Assembly (NCBI RefSeq): GCF_023016285.1
Contig: NZ_CP095413.1
Location: 1,116,001-1,180,000 of the forward strand
Direction of reading: 5' to 3'
Origin: Muricauda sp. SCSIO 64092
GTDB taxonomy: Bacteria > Bacteroidota > Bacteroidia > Flavobacteriales > Flavobacteriaceae
Length of the DNA: 64,000 bases
Shown here: one piece after another, positions 1 to 9,786 of the stretch
How positions within the stretch are numbered: the first letter of the stretch is position 1
Layout of the letters: every line of letters begins with the position of its first letter
Translations under genes and position numbers: made by a program
The notes under the pieces: model-generated
What the model was told of the DNA's origin: nothing
Seen by the model: the letters and a program-made list of their open reading frames with translations, nothing else
Database searches by the model: none

Positions 1-562
1 ACGTACCACAATGGTCCGTAGTTGGCGAATCATAATCCAATTCCAAATCAATGATCAACTCGGCAATGAAATAAAAAGAGCCCACCTCCTTGGTCAAAAG
101 ATTGCTGTGTTTCCCCATCCATCCCAAACCACTTTTCGCAGCCCAGGCCTTGTCCAAAACGGGAGCGGAATCCACAAAGGCACGTCCGTGTACTTGTCCA
201 ATTTCCGTTTCCACAAATTGCAATAGCTGTTTGAGCTTGTCCTTTATCACAAAATGATAATCCCTCCCATAAGCATACTTTGAAATTTTGTAGGATTCGG
301 GGTTCTGCGTTTGCGAAGGAAAATAATTCAGTAGTAAAGAGATTACCGATTTTGCGCCTTCCACCAATTTTGTGGGATCCAGCCTTTTGTCAAAATGGTT
401 TTCCATATACCGCATTTCCCCATGCATATTGTTGTTCAGCCATTTTTCCAAACGCGGGGCCTCTTCTTCCAAGTATTCGGCCTTGGATATACCACAGGAC
501 AAAAAGCCCAGGCGTTTGGCCTCTGCTTTTATGGCATTGGTATATCTGGTCTTACTTAGCAC
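1..562 (-). CDS. queG: Epoxyqueuosine reductase QueG, N-terminal part (runs off the window edge)
   Basis: The reverse strand translates without stops as [20 protein letters not shown] and continues through [23 protein letters not shown], [25 protein letters not shown] and [20 protein letters not shown] to a final DHCGT at the edge. This is the pattern of QueG, the cobalamin and iron-sulphur enzyme that reduces epoxyqueuosine to queuosine in tRNA. The C-terminal ferredoxin-like part lies outside the window. No ATG is available near the N-terminus; the only start between the upstream in-frame stop and the conserved sequence is GTG at 562-560. That GTG overlaps the P450 stop by 7 bases, suggesting translational coupling in a ruvB-P450-queG operon. 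Family assignment is firm; the GTG start is inferred. Confidence 0.85.
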   Translation of the reverse strand, partial: MLSKTRYTNAIKAEAKRLGFLSCGISKAEYLEEEAPRLEKWLNNNMHGEMRYMENHFDKRLDPTKLVEGAKSVISLLLNYFPSQTQNPESYKISKYAYGRDYHFVIKDKLKQLLQFVETEIGQVHGRAFVDSAPVLDKAWAAKSGLGWMGKHSNLLTKEVGSFYFIAELIIDLELDYDSPTTDHCGT

Positions 563-1890
563 GGCACCCTTTTTTCAAATTCCAAAATGGCATTCTTTGG
601 TCTTAAGGTAATCAATGGAAGGATTTCTATGGTCTTTGTAGTAGGAGTAATTTTTAGGTCCTTTATTAATTCCGAAATCACCATTTGCATCTCAAACATC
701 GCAAAATTGTTGCCGATACACATTCTGGGCCCTCCCCCAAAGGGATAATAATGATCGGAATGTTGGTTTGGGGGACCCTCAAAACGCTCGGGTAAAAATT
801 CCAAAGGGTCTTCCCAATACTTGCCATGCCTATGGATTTCAATCACCGAAAAAAGTAAGGGGGTTTTGGGCTTTAATGCCATGTTTTGAAATTCGTCCGC
901 GTTGTGGTTCATTCGGTCTATAAAATAAGCGGGAGGATACAGTCGCATGGACTCTTCCAAGACATATCTGGTTATTTTCTGGGACATCAGTCCAGCCATC
1001 AAATCCTGACCTTCAAGTTGCTTGTTCTCTCTATAGATCCGTTCCTGGTATTTTGGATATTTCGCCAACAATTGGCAGGTAAAGCTCAGGGCATTACTCG
1101 TGGTTTCATGTCCCGCGGTGAAAAGGATCATGATTTCATCTATCATCTGTTCTACGTGCATGGAGGTTCCGTCCTCGTATCGTGCATCCAGCAGCATATC
1201 CAAAAGGTCGTCCTTTCGTTCCCCATCAGCTTTCCTTTTAACAATAAGTGCCCGTATCAGTTCCCTTGCTTCTTGGACCATTGCCAAATGCCTGTCCAAT
1301 ATACCACTGGCCTTGAACCACCACCCCAAATAGGGCTGTCGTAACTCCCGTACCAGCATTTTTTGGGAAGCTTCAACAATGGTCTGTAACCTATTGATGG
1401 CCACCTCGTCCACAGCTCCACTAAAAAGGGACTTCGCTACCACTTGAAAGGCCAGTCGACCAAAAATGGTTTCCACATTTACTTTTTTCCCTTCGGGGAT
1501 TACGGCAAGCTCCTGTTTTATCGTTTCCTGCATTATCCCCATTAACTGCGCTAAATGCCGTTTATGGAATGCCGGTTGGATAAGCTTTCGCTGTTTTTTC
1601 CAATGCTCCCCTTCCGAAGTCAACAATCCTTTTCCAATATACTTGGCAACATCCCTTGTCTGCACCCTGGATTTGGTGTAATTTCTTTGGTTCTTCTGAA
1701 GGGCATACTGAAGAAAAGCGGCATTTCTGGAAAAGAGGATCCGATTTCCAAATCCCAGATGTAGCTGGAAGGTATCCCCTTTTTCTTCAAAATTATCGTG
1801 ATGAAAGGGCAGTGGGTTTTTTACGATTTCCAATGCCCGTTTAAGGAAATCAAAAAAAGATACTTTAGGAATATGCCGACCCTTTTCCAT
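556..1890 (-). CDS. Cytochrome P450
   Basis: The 444-residue protein has the three P450 signatures in order: the I-helix oxygen-activation motif AGHETTS at 259-265, the K-helix ExxR at E313-R316 followed by LYPP, and the heme loop [10 protein letters not shown] with thiolate Cys391. Length and motifs fit a soluble bacterial class I P450, which would need a separate ferredoxin and reductase not present here. The substrate cannot be told from sequence; the CYP102/CYP4-like sequence style suggests a fatty-acid or other hydrophobic substrate, which is inference. It starts 6 bases after the ruvB stop and its own stop overlaps the queG GTG start, so the three genes are probably co-transcribed although their functions are unrelated. 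Confidence 0.93.
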   Translation of the reverse strand: MEKGRHIPKVSFFDFLKRALEIVKNPLPFHHDNFEEKGDTFQLHLGFGNRILFSRNAAFLQYALQKNQRNYTKSRVQTRDVAKYIGKGLLTSEGEHWKKQRKLIQPAFHKRHLAQLMGIMQETIKQELAVIPEGKKVNVETIFGRLAFQVVAKSLFSGAVDEVAINRLQTIVEASQKMLVRELRQPYLGWWFKASGILDRHLAMVQEARELIRALIVKRKADGERKDDLLDMLLDARYEDGTSMHVEQMIDEIMILFTAGHETTSNALSFTCQLLAKYPKYQERIYRENKQLEGQDLMAGLMSQKITRYVLEESMRLYPPAYFIDRMNHNADEFQNMALKPKTPLLFSVIEIHRHGKYWEDPLEFLPERFEGPPNQHSDHYYPFGGGPRMCIGNNFAMFEMQMVISELIKDLKITPTTKTIEILPLITLRPKNAILEFEKRVPC

Positions 1891-1896
1891 TTGGTA

Positions 1897-2919
1897 TCAG
1901 AAAAGTCCGCCCTGGGTACCACCTTTAACGCGACCCAAATGTGTATATGCCAATTCCGTGACTTCCCGACCGCGCGGCGTACGCATAATAAATCCTTGCT
2001 GTATCAAAAAGGGTTCGTAAACTTCTTCAATGGTTTCAGCACTTTCGGACACCGCTGTGGCCAGTGTGGTTATTCCCACCGGCCCCCCTTTGAACTTATC
2101 AATAATGGTAGAGAGGATTTTATTGTCCATTTCGTCCAGCCCATGGGCATCCACGTTCAATGCTTTTAGACCAAACTTTGAAATATCGATATCTATGGTT
2201 CCGTTCCCCTTGATCTGTGCAAAGTCCCTTACCCTTCTCAGCAGCGCATTGCAGATACGGGGCGTTCCACGGCTTCGTCCAGCAATTTCAATGGCGGCCT
2301 CGTTGGAAATGGGAACTTTCAATATTTCCGCACTTCGCTCCACTATGGTGGACAGCAGTTCGGTATCATAATACTGTAATCTACTCGAAATGCCAAAACG
2401 TGCCCGCATGGGTGCGGTCAATAATCCCGAGCGTGTCGTTGCCCCAACCAGGGTAAAAGGACTCAAATTGATCTGTACCGTGCGGGCATTGGGGCCCGTC
2501 TCCAACATAATGTCAATTTTGTAATCCTCCATGGCAGAGTAAAGATATTCTTCCACAATAGGACTCAACCGATGTATTTCATCAATAAAGAGAACATCCC
2601 GCTCTTCCAAATTGGTCAAGAGGCCCGCCAAATCACCTGGCTTATCCAATACTGGTCCGGAAGTGACTTTAATCCCTACTCCCAGTTCATTGGCCAAGAT
2701 ATGGGCCAAGGTTGTTTTTCCCAATCCGGGAGGTCCATGGAACAAGGTATGATCCAAAGCTTCACCACGCATATTTGCCGCTTCAACAAAGACCTTAAGG
2801 TTTTCCAATACTTGTGCCTGCCCCGTAAAATCATCAAAGGTTATGGGACGTAGCGCCCTTTCTATATCCAGTTCTTCCTGGGAAAAATGATCGTTTGAGG
2901 GGTTCAAGTTCTCGTTCAT
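1897..2919 (-). CDS. ruvB: Holliday junction branch migration helicase RuvB
   Basis: RuvB is the AAA+ motor that, with RuvA, drives branch migration of Holliday junctions. Walker [10 protein letters not shown] is at about 62-70, Walker B LFIDEIH at 110-116, sensor 1 GATTRSG at about 159-165, and the arginine finger RARFG near 172-176; the winged-helix C-terminus ends with [12 protein letters not shown] and a short tail. I chose the ATG at 2919 (MNENLNPSN) over an upstream in-frame start at 2937, because 340 residues and an MNEN-type N-terminus match flavobacterial RuvB. It is first in a minus-strand run with the P450 and queG. No obvious Shine-Dalgarno sequence is present, as is common in this phylum. 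Confidence 0.96.
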   Translation of the reverse strand: MNENLNPSNDHFSQEELDIERALRPITFDDFTGQAQVLENLKVFVEAANMRGEALDHTLFHGPPGLGKTTLAHILANELGVGIKVTSGPVLDKPGDLAGLLTNLEERDVLFIDEIHRLSPIVEEYLYSAMEDYKIDIMLETGPNARTVQINLSPFTLVGATTRSGLLTAPMRARFGISSRLQYYDTELLSTIVERSAEILKVPISNEAAIEIAGRSRGTPRICNALLRRVRDFAQIKGNGTIDIDISKFGLKALNVDAHGLDEMDNKILSTIIDKFKGGPVGITTLATAVSESAETIEEVYEPFLIQQGFIMRTPRGREVTELAYTHLGRVKGGTQGGLF

Positions 2920-3003
2920 GACCCAAAGATAAGGCAATTAGGCCATAAGCATTTCAAATTATAAAGGGATGGCAAACAACGGTTTTTGTTGTATTTTCAG
3001 TGC

Positions 3004-5268
3004 ATGACGAATACAGTTTATCCCAAGGGAATTTTACCCTATATCCCTTTCTTTTACGTGATTTGGTCAGACGATTTGTTGTCTGCTTCCGAAATTCAAG
3101 TGGTACAAAAGGCCATTACATCAGACCCCTCACTCAACGAAAAGGAAAAAGCACAATTGTGGTCTTGGCTGGACCGTTCCAATCCACCCAACAACTCCGA
3201 AATTAAATCCTGGCAAACCTTGATTACCTCCAGCAAAGCAACATTGGTGGAATCCGAAATCTATCCCTTGGAAACCTTTTCCCGTAAAGTGGCCCAGCAC
3301 TTTACCCATAAGGGCGATCCCAATGAATATTTACAATATATAGAGCGAACTCTAGGCATACAGCCCAACCACTACAACCATTTGTTCAATGTTACCGTAG
3401 TACATCAAATCAATTCCGATCGATACAACCCGGGGGACCTAGATCAAATTCTAAACCAAAAAGGATGGGAGGTTGTCCAAGACTTTAGAAACTACCTTAA
3501 AAATGACCTCTATAGCTGGGCCGTCCATCGTTCAAAAGAAGATGCGCGGGCCATAGTCCTGAAACAACTGAACCACTTGGCCAAAGATGGGTGGGGAGCG
3601 TACGGTTATCCGGAGGCCTATGGAGGAAGAAATGATATGGAAAACTACGCCACCATATTCGAACACCTCATGTTTGTAGATGGTAGTTTGGGCGTGAAAT
3701 TTGGAGTCCAGTTCGGGCTTTTTGGTGGGAGTATCCAAAGTCTGGGAAATGATGAACAACGCAGGCGCTATTTGACAAAGGCAGGTAGTGCCAATCTCCT
3801 GGGGTGTTTTGCCATGACGGAAACAGGTCATGGAAGTAATGTCCGCGGCATCAATACTACGGCTACCTATATCCATAAGGAAAGGGCCATTGTTATACAT
3901 ACCCCAGGGGAAAATGATAACAAGGAATACATTGGTAACGCCTTACATTCCAAAATGGCCACTGTTTTTGCCCAACTGTTGGTGAACGGCAAAAACGAAG
4001 GTGTACACGCTATTTTGGTACCCTTGAGGGATGACAAACACGAAGAACTTCAAGGAATCCGTATAGCGGACAATGGATACAAACTTGGTCTTAATGGGGT
4101 GGACAACGGAAAGATTTGGTTCCACCAGGTAAAAGTTCCCGTAGAAAACCTTTTGGACAACTACGGGGGCATCGCTTCGGATGGAAACTATCAATCCCGA
4201 ATAAAAAATCCGAACAAACGATTTTTCACCATGCTGGGCACCTTGGTCGGGGGACGCATTTGTGTTGCAAAAGGGGCTTTGGCAGCCGCAAAAATGGCAC
4301 TGGCCATAGCGGTAAAGCACAGTTTAAAAAGACGCCAATTCAACGACTCGATTAAAATTCAGGAAGACTTGTTGATGGACTATCCAACCCACCAACTAAG
4401 ACTTATTCCAAGGGTGGCCAGCTGCTATGTTTATCACTTTGCCCTGCAACGGGCCATGGCGGAGTATGCTTCCAATACATCCGATGATAAACGCAAAATA
4501 GAAACCCAAGTTGCGGGACTCAAAGCAATCATCACCTGGTTTTCTTCGGCGGCAATCCAAGAAAGCCGGGAAGCTTGCGGTGGAAAGGGTTATTTACTGG
4601 AGAACCGCATTGGGGACTTAAAAAATGATTCGGACATCTTTACCACTTTTGAAGGGGACAATACCGTGCTCTTACAATTGGCCGCCAAAGGGGTATTATC
4701 GGATTTTAATGCTGAATTCAATTCGGGGGGATTTACCAGTGTATTGAAATTCTTGCGGAGCCAACTCTCCGATAAATTAACCACCATAAACCCCATGTAC
4801 TCCAACAAAGTGGATAGTGAACACCTCTACAACCCTAAGTTTCATTTGCACGCATTGGACTTTAGATTACGCCGCTTGACCTATACCGCGGCAATGCGCA
4901 TTAGAAATTACATTAAGAAAGGTATTCCGAGTTACCAGGCTTTTTTAAAGACACAAACCCATTTGTTGGAAGTTGGTAAAGCCTACAGTGCAGTTCTTGC
5001 CCTTACCTGGTATTATGACAAGATCGATGGTATGGAAGAAGGGGAATACAAAAACCTGTTTTATCAAATTGGGGCACTTCATTCGTTATATACCCTCCGA
5101 AAAGATGCCGACTGGTATTTGGAGCAAGGTTATTTCGGAAGCACAAAATCCAAAGCCATTAGACAGCGTGTAGAACGCCTAAGTTCGGAACTCAGGCCCT
5201 ATGTCAAAGCTTTGGTGGAAGGTTTTGGAATTCCAGAACATTTAATGACGGCCCCCATAGCGAGTTAG
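3004..5268 (+). CDS. Acyl-CoA dehydrogenase/oxidase family protein (acyl-CoA oxidase-like)
   Basis: This flavoprotein of about 754 residues is nearly twice the length of an ordinary acyl-CoA dehydrogenase and resembles peroxisome-type acyl-CoA oxidases. It has DGWGAYGYPEAYGG-like N-terminal sequence, the FAD/substrate motif CFAMTETGHGSNVRG, the R-rich ALAAAKMALAIAVKHS stretch, and TTFEGDNTVLLQLAAKG, where the Glu of EGDN is the expected catalytic base. It should carry out the first step of fatty-acid beta-oxidation, forming a trans-2-enoyl-CoA. Whether electrons go to oxygen or to an electron-transfer flavoprotein is not decidable from sequence. The ATG at 3004 (MTNTVYPKG) is preferred to an upstream in-frame start at 2986. 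It is divergent from ruvB. Confidence 0.9.
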   Translation: MTNTVYPKGILPYIPFFYVIWSDDLLSASEIQVVQKAITSDPSLNEKEKAQLWSWLDRSNPPNNSEIKSWQTLITSSKATLVESEIYPLETFSRKVAQHFTHKGDPNEYLQYIERTLGIQPNHYNHLFNVTVVHQINSDRYNPGDLDQILNQKGWEVVQDFRNYLKNDLYSWAVHRSKEDARAIVLKQLNHLAKDGWGAYGYPEAYGGRNDMENYATIFEHLMFVDGSLGVKFGVQFGLFGGSIQSLGNDEQRRRYLTKAGSANLLGCFAMTETGHGSNVRGINTTATYIHKERAIVIHTPGENDNKEYIGNALHSKMATVFAQLLVNGKNEGVHAILVPLRDDKHEELQGIRIADNGYKLGLNGVDNGKIWFHQVKVPVENLLDNYGGIASDGNYQSRIKNPNKRFFTMLGTLVGGRICVAKGALAAAKMALAIAVKHSLKRRQFNDSIKIQEDLLMDYPTHQLRLIPRVASCYVYHFALQRAMAEYASNTSDDKRKIETQVAGLKAIITWFSSAAIQESREACGGKGYLLENRIGDLKNDSDIFTTFEGDNTVLLQLAAKGVLSDFNAEFNSGGFTSVLKFLRSQLSDKLTTINPMYSNKVDSEHLYNPKFHLHALDFRLRRLTYTAAMRIRNYIKKGIPSYQAFLKTQTHLLEVGKAYSAVLALTWYYDKIDGMEEGEYKNLFYQIGALHSLYTLRKDADWYLEQGYFGSTKSKAIRQRVERLSSELRPYVKALVEGFGIPEHLMTAPIAS

Positions 5269-6089
5269 TCCCCTTTCTTTAGCAATTGGGAAGTATCCAG
5301 AAATTCCTCCACGGCAACTTTAGGGTTTCCATAAAGATGGGTTTTGGCGTTTCCACTGGATTTTAAAGTAAACGTCCTATAGGCATTGATACGGGCAAAT
5401 CCGGATTCCTTGATGGTTAGGTCTACTTCCGCCGCCTCAAGTTTATCCGCTTTTAGCTTTGTATTGGTTTTCATCTCTGCCCGTAAGCTCTCCGTAGTTC
5501 CTTCCAATGTGAGTGAGGTACTGTCTTCCAAATTGATGTTTTTTGCCCCGCTTACCGCATAAATGACACCGTCGGTTTTATGCTTCATACTTACATTAAG
5601 CGAATCGATATCCAAATTCAGGTTCATGGTACTATTATCTTCCGCATTTACATTGGCCATAAATCCACTCGCCTCGATATCCAGTTCGGCATTCCCGAAT
5701 GTGTTCAAATAAAGTTCATCTGAAGAAATGACCTCGTTGCTAAAAACTTTCCCTTCTTTTACCGTAATGGCCATTAACTCCCTGTAATTTACCGTTATCT
5801 CCAACTTCTTTTTGGATACAATATCATAGAATGAGGAAATAACCAAGGTACTGTCCACCACATCAAACTTTAAAACATCCACCAAATTATCGTCCGCGAT
5901 TATTTCGTAGCCTTCACCGAAGGACTTTTTAAGTTTTATGTCCAAATTGTGGGACAATTCAATGGCCGTAAAAGCAGGTAATTGTTCACTGACTTCAGTT
6001 ACCGAACGGTTTCCCTTAATTTTCGGTTGCCGCTGTGAAATCAGGAGTAGGGGCATCACCAAAAAGAAGATGGAAATGAATCTTTTCAT
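5265..6089 (-). CDS. Exported GIN-domain (DUF2807-type) beta-repeat protein
   Basis: The 274-residue protein opens with a signal peptide (MKRFISIFFLVMPLLLIS). After that it has the look of the Bacteroidota putative auto-transporter adhesin head family (DUF2807): LPAFTAIELSHNLDIKLKKS, then repeated short beta-strand units with alternating polar and hydrophobic residues (SSDELYLNTFGNAELDIEAS, VDLTIKESGFARINA). Such proteins are predicted right-handed beta solenoids at the cell surface or periplasm; a biochemical role is not established. Its last codons overlap the end of the convergent acyl-CoA oxidase-like gene by about 4 bases. The IS1182 element begins about 90 bases upstream of its start, so its promoter region is squeezed between the start codon and the IS end. 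Confidence 0.75.
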   Translation of the reverse strand: MKRFISIFFLVMPLLLISQRQPKIKGNRSVTEVSEQLPAFTAIELSHNLDIKLKKSFGEGYEIIADDNLVDVLKFDVVDSTLVISSFYDIVSKKKLEITVNYRELMAITVKEGKVFSNEVISSDELYLNTFGNAELDIEASGFMANVNAEDNSTMNLNLDIDSLNVSMKHKTDGVIYAVSGAKNINLEDSTSLTLEGTTESLRAEMKTNTKLKADKLEAAEVDLTIKESGFARINAYRTFTLKSSGNAKTHLYGNPKVAVEEFLDTSQLLKKGD

Positions 6090-6179
6090 ATTTCAATATT
6101 AAGTGCTTCTTTAAAATAACGAAAAAAACAAGGATACATTTTTTGTTGAATGAAAAATCCGTGCCATTATAAACAAAAA

Positions 6180-6213
6180 GAGGCTGTCTAAAAAGACAGT
6201 CTCTTTTTTTTGT
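6180..6213 (+). terminator. Terminator-like hairpin at the left IS1182 end
   Basis: GAGGCTGTC and GACAGTCTC form a 9-pair stem with one G-T pair around the loop TAAAAA, followed directly by eight T residues. On the plus strand this is a textbook intrinsic terminator and would stop outside transcription from entering the transposase gene. Confidence 0.6.
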
Positions 6214-6243
6214 TTTGGACCCAAAGGATAGTAACTTCAGGTT

Positions 6244-7784
6244 ATGAGCCGAAAACAAGTCTGGAAGACCGATTCCCAATCCCAATTGAGCCTATTGCCG
6301 CCGAGTTATGACGATTTAGTACCGGTGAACCACCCGGTCCGTGTTGTCAACACAATTTTGGAAAGTATAGATCTGGGCGGTTTGGAGGCCACCTATAAGG
6401 GAGGCGGCACATCCAGCTACCATCCTAAGGTACTGTTGAAGATATTGGTCTATGCCTATTTGCGTAACCTTTACTCCTCACGCAAGATAGAACGGGCCTT
6501 ATCGGAGAATGTACACTTTATGTGGCTCTCGGGCTGTTCCATCCCTGACCACAATACGATAAACAACTTCCGTTCAGGAAGGCTCAAGGGCAGGTTCAAG
6601 GCCATATTCAACCAAGTGGTGGCACTGTTGGCCGAGCAGGGCTACCTAAGCCTGAGGGACATTTATGTGGACGGCACCAAGATAGAGGCCAATGCCAACC
6701 GTTACACCTTTGTCTGGGCAAAGGGGACCAAGACCTCGCGCAGGCGTATCGAGAAGCAGTTAAGGGAACTATGGTCGTATGTCGAGAAGGTATATGCCCA
6801 AGAGGAACAATTGCCCAATGAGCCAAGCTTCGCGGCCATTGACCCTGAAGAAGTAACCAAAACCGTCGATACCATTAATGATGCCCTTAAGGATAAGGAA
6901 GTGGACAAGAAGGTAAAGCAGAAGCTCACCTATGCCAAGAAGAACTGGCCGGACAAAGTGGCCAAGTACAATGAGCAGGATAAGATACTTGGCAATCGTG
7001 GCAGTTACAGCAAGACCGACCCCGATGCCACCTTCATGCGGATGAAGGATGACCATATGAAGAACGGACAGTTGAAAGCGGGCTACAACATCCAGGGGTC
7101 ATCCAACAACCAGTTCCTTGTCAATTACACTTTGGAACAAAGCCCTACCGACACTACAACACTTCCCGGCCACCTTGAAGAACACCAAAGCAGTTTTGGC
7201 CAAATGCCGGGAAGGGTGACCGCTGACTCAGGCTATGGCAGTGAGGAAAACTATCAAAAGATGGAAGATCAGGGCATCGATGCCTTTGTCAAGTACAATT
7301 ATTTCCACAAAGAACAACAGGAGGCCAAGTCGGGCAAGGTCAAAAAGCCCTTTACCGTGGACAAGCTCCATTATAATGAACAAACCGACACCTATTATTG
7401 CCCTATGGGTCAAGGGATGACCCATATTGGAAGCTTTCAACGGACCACTAAGAAGGGATACCTACAGACCATACACCAATACCAGGCCAAAAACTGTTCG
7501 GGATGTCCCATCCGCCCCCCTGCCACAAGGCCAAAGGCAATAGGGTCGTGGAACGCAACCATAACCTGGAACGCCACAAACAAAGGGCAAGGGAAAAACT
7601 GCTCTCCGAAGATGGTATCGCCCACCGCAAACAAAGGTGCTGGGACATAGAGGCCATTTTTGGAAACATAAAGCAGAACATGGCATTCAAACGCTTTATG
7701 TTAAGGGGGATCGAAAAGGTAGAGACCGAATTTGGACTCATTGCAATGGCACATAACCTCAAAAAGCTAAGTCTGGCCCTTTGA
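6244..7784 (+). pseudogene. IS1182-family DDE transposase, split by a -1 frameshift at a C6 run
   Basis: The first frame (6244-7650) has the IS1182 layout: QSQLSLLPPSYDDLVP, the DUF772-like region FMWLSGCSIPDHNTINNFRS, the first acidic residue in YVDGTKIEANANRY, and the second in VTADSGYGSEENY. The conserved C-terminus is in another frame: the second frame through 7784 reads CHKAKGNRVVERNHNLERHK and then WDIEAIFGNIKQNMAFKRF, which carries the third catalytic acid (Glu). The switch occurs at CCCCCC, 7515-7520, where the zero frame reads CGC CCC CCT. A -1 slip there restores CPIRPPCHKAKG exactly. Without it the protein ends in about 50 unrelated residues and lacks the catalytic Glu. It is either a recent one-base lesion or programmed frameshifting. 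Confidence 0.85.
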
Positions 7785-7860
7785 AACCAACCTTGAACCC
7801 TTCAACCATAAACAAACGGAAAAATAACTTCCCAAATCCAGAAAATAGGACAAACAAAAA

Positions 7861-7898
7861 AAGTCGCCTAAAAATTACTTTCTAGACGACCTCTTTTT
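7861..7898. terminator. Bidirectional terminator-like hairpin at the right IS1182 end, just past ctaD
   Basis: GTCGCCTA (7863-7870) pairs with TAGACGAC (7883-7890) with one G-T pair. On the minus strand it is followed by a T-run (the A-run ending at 7862), and on the plus strand by CTCTTTTTG. It begins about 20 bases downstream of the ctaD stop at 7913, so the inserted element appears to provide the 3' terminator of the respiratory operon. Confidence 0.55.
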
Positions 7899-7912
7899 GT
7901 TTTTAGGTAAAC

Positions 7913-9742
7913 CTAATGGTTGAGTTCTTCCTCATTTTCCTGTAAAGGAATATGTTGTGGGACAAAATCCTGCCCTGGAATTATATAGTCCCCATTTTCA
8001 TAGGTTTTACTGTAATCATATGCCCAACGGTGGACTTCCGGAATTTTGCCGGGCCAGTTTCCATGGATATGCTTTTGCGGTGCCGTCCACTCCAAGGTAT
8101 TGGAACTCCAAGGATTCAAAGGCCCTCTCTTACCATAAAAAATACTGTTTATAAAGTTGTAAACGAAAATTAGCTGGGCCAATCCCGCAATAATGGCAAA
8201 CACCGTCATTAAAACCTGGACATTGGTCAATTCGTCAAACATGGGGAAGGCCGTGTTCTCATAGTATCGTCTTGGTACTCCAGCCATACCTACAAAATGC
8301 ATTGGAAAGAAAATTCCATAGGCACATATAGCGGTTATCCAGAAATGGATATAACCGAGGTTCTTATTCATCATCCTACCTTGGAACATTTTCGGGAACC
8401 AATGGTAAACCCCTGCAAACAGTCCATAAAGCGCAGAAATACCCATAACCAAATGGAAGTGTGCCACGACAAAATAAGTATCATGCACATTGATATCCAA
8501 AGTACTGTCCCCTAAAATGATTCCGGTAAGACCGCCGGTGATAAAGGTAGATACCAAACCAATGGAAAACAGCATCGCCGGGTTCAACTGAAGATTTCCT
8601 TTCCATAAGGTCGTGATATAATTAAACGCCTTTACTGCCGAGGGAATGGCAATAAGCAATGTGGTAAAGGTGAATACGGAACCTAAGAACGGATTCATTC
8701 CAGAAATGAACATATGGTGACCCCAAACTATAGTGGATAGGAATGCAATGGCCAGAATGGAAGCAACCATTGCCCGATAACCGAATATGGGTTTTCTGGC
8801 ATTTGTTGCCATTACCTCGGAGGTAATCCCCAAAGCAGGCAATAATACAATATATACCTCTGGGTGGCCCAGGAACCAAAACAAGTGTTCGTACAGGACA
8901 GGTGACCCCCCTTGATAATGGAGTACTTCACCTTGAATGAAAATATCCGATAAGAAGAAGGAGGTTCCAAAACTTCTGTCCATCAACAACAATAAACCTG
9001 CCGAAAGCAATACCGGGAAAGAAATTACACCGATAATTGCAGTAACAAAAAATGCCCAAATGGTCAAAGGAAGCCTTGTCATGGACATCCCCTTGGTTCT
9101 AAGGTTTAAGACGGTCACAATATAGTTCAGTGATCCCAAAAGGGAGGACGCAATGAATATGGTCATTGAAAGCAACCACAATGTCATCCCCAAACCTGAA
9201 CCCGGTTGTGCCATGGGTAAGGCACTTAGTGGAGGGTAAATGGTCCAACCCGCTGCCGCAGGCCCGGCTTCCACGAACAAGGAAATCACCATAAGTACGG
9301 TTGAAACGAAGAACAACCAATAGGAAACCATATTTAAAAAGCCCGAAGCCATATCCCTTGCCCCTATTTGCAATGGTATCAATAGGTTACTGAATGTACC
9401 GCTCAATCCTGCCGTTAATACAAAGAACACCATAATGGTTCCGTGCATGGTAATCAAAGCCAGGTAGACGTCTGCATCCATGACACCCCCAGGGGCCCAT
9501 TTTCCAAGAAAGGTTTCAAAGATTGCGAAGGACTCCCCAGGCCAGGCCAACTGCATCCTAAATATGAGTGACATTGCAATACCAATGAATCCCATGACCA
9601 ATACCCCGGTTATGAGGTATTGTTTGGCAATCATCTTATGGTCCTGACTAAAGATGTACTTGGTAATAAATGTTTCCTTGTGATGATGTCCGTGATCATC
9701 ATGTGCATGTCCATCAACATGTTCGTGTGCTACTGCAGACAT
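7913..9742 (-). CDS. ctaD: Cytochrome c oxidase subunit I
   Basis: This is the 609-residue catalytic subunit of a heme-copper oxidase, the terminal oxidase that reduces oxygen and pumps protons across the inner membrane. Visible landmarks are the low-spin heme ligand in ITMHGTIMVFF (His100), the CuB and cross-linked tyrosine motif GHPEVYIVLLPALG near 290, WGHHMFISGMNP near 340, and the two heme ligands in VVAHFHLVMG near 430. About twelve hydrophobic membrane segments are evident. The N-terminus is rich in histidine (HEHVDGHAHDDHGHHH). It is the last gene of the operon, 44 bases after ctaC. No subunit III gene is present in the window. HPEVY indicates an A-type (aa3-like) oxidase, as is known for that motif. 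Confidence 0.96.
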   Translation of the reverse strand: MSAVAHEHVDGHAHDDHGHHHKETFITKYIFSQDHKMIAKQYLITGVLVMGFIGIAMSLIFRMQLAWPGESFAIFETFLGKWAPGGVMDADVYLALITMHGTIMVFFVLTAGLSGTFSNLLIPLQIGARDMASGFLNMVSYWLFFVSTVLMVISLFVEAGPAAAGWTIYPPLSALPMAQPGSGLGMTLWLLSMTIFIASSLLGSLNYIVTVLNLRTKGMSMTRLPLTIWAFFVTAIIGVISFPVLLSAGLLLLMDRSFGTSFFLSDIFIQGEVLHYQGGSPVLYEHLFWFLGHPEVYIVLLPALGITSEVMATNARKPIFGYRAMVASILAIAFLSTIVWGHHMFISGMNPFLGSVFTFTTLLIAIPSAVKAFNYITTLWKGNLQLNPAMLFSIGLVSTFITGGLTGIILGDSTLDINVHDTYFVVAHFHLVMGISALYGLFAGVYHWFPKMFQGRMMNKNLGYIHFWITAICAYGIFFPMHFVGMAGVPRRYYENTAFPMFDELTNVQVLMTVFAIIAGLAQLIFVYNFINSIFYGKRGPLNPWSSNTLEWTAPQKHIHGNWPGKIPEVHRWAYDYSKTYENGDYIIPGQDFVPQHIPLQENEEELNH

Positions 9743-9786
9743 AATCCAATTGATTTTTTGTTCGTATTTCTTTTTCTAGCAATTCA

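Larger units (their letters stand above)
6180..7893 (+). mobile_element. IS1182-family insertion sequence with imperfect terminal inverted repeats
   Basis: The transposase reading frames are bracketed by matching ends. The left end reads GAGGCTGTCTAAAAAG from 6180; the right end, reverse-complemented, reads GAGGTCGTCTAGAAAG from 7893. The similarity runs on outward (AAACAAAAA on the left, TTTTTGTTT on the right), which as an inverted rather than direct repeat could be part of the ends or a palindromic target. No clear target duplication is visible. Each end is also a hairpin followed by a T-run: GAGGCTGTC/GACAGTCTC then TTTTTTTT on the left, and GTCGCCTA/TAGACGAC on the right. The element sits between the GIN-domain gene and the end of the respiratory operon. 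Confidence 0.8.
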
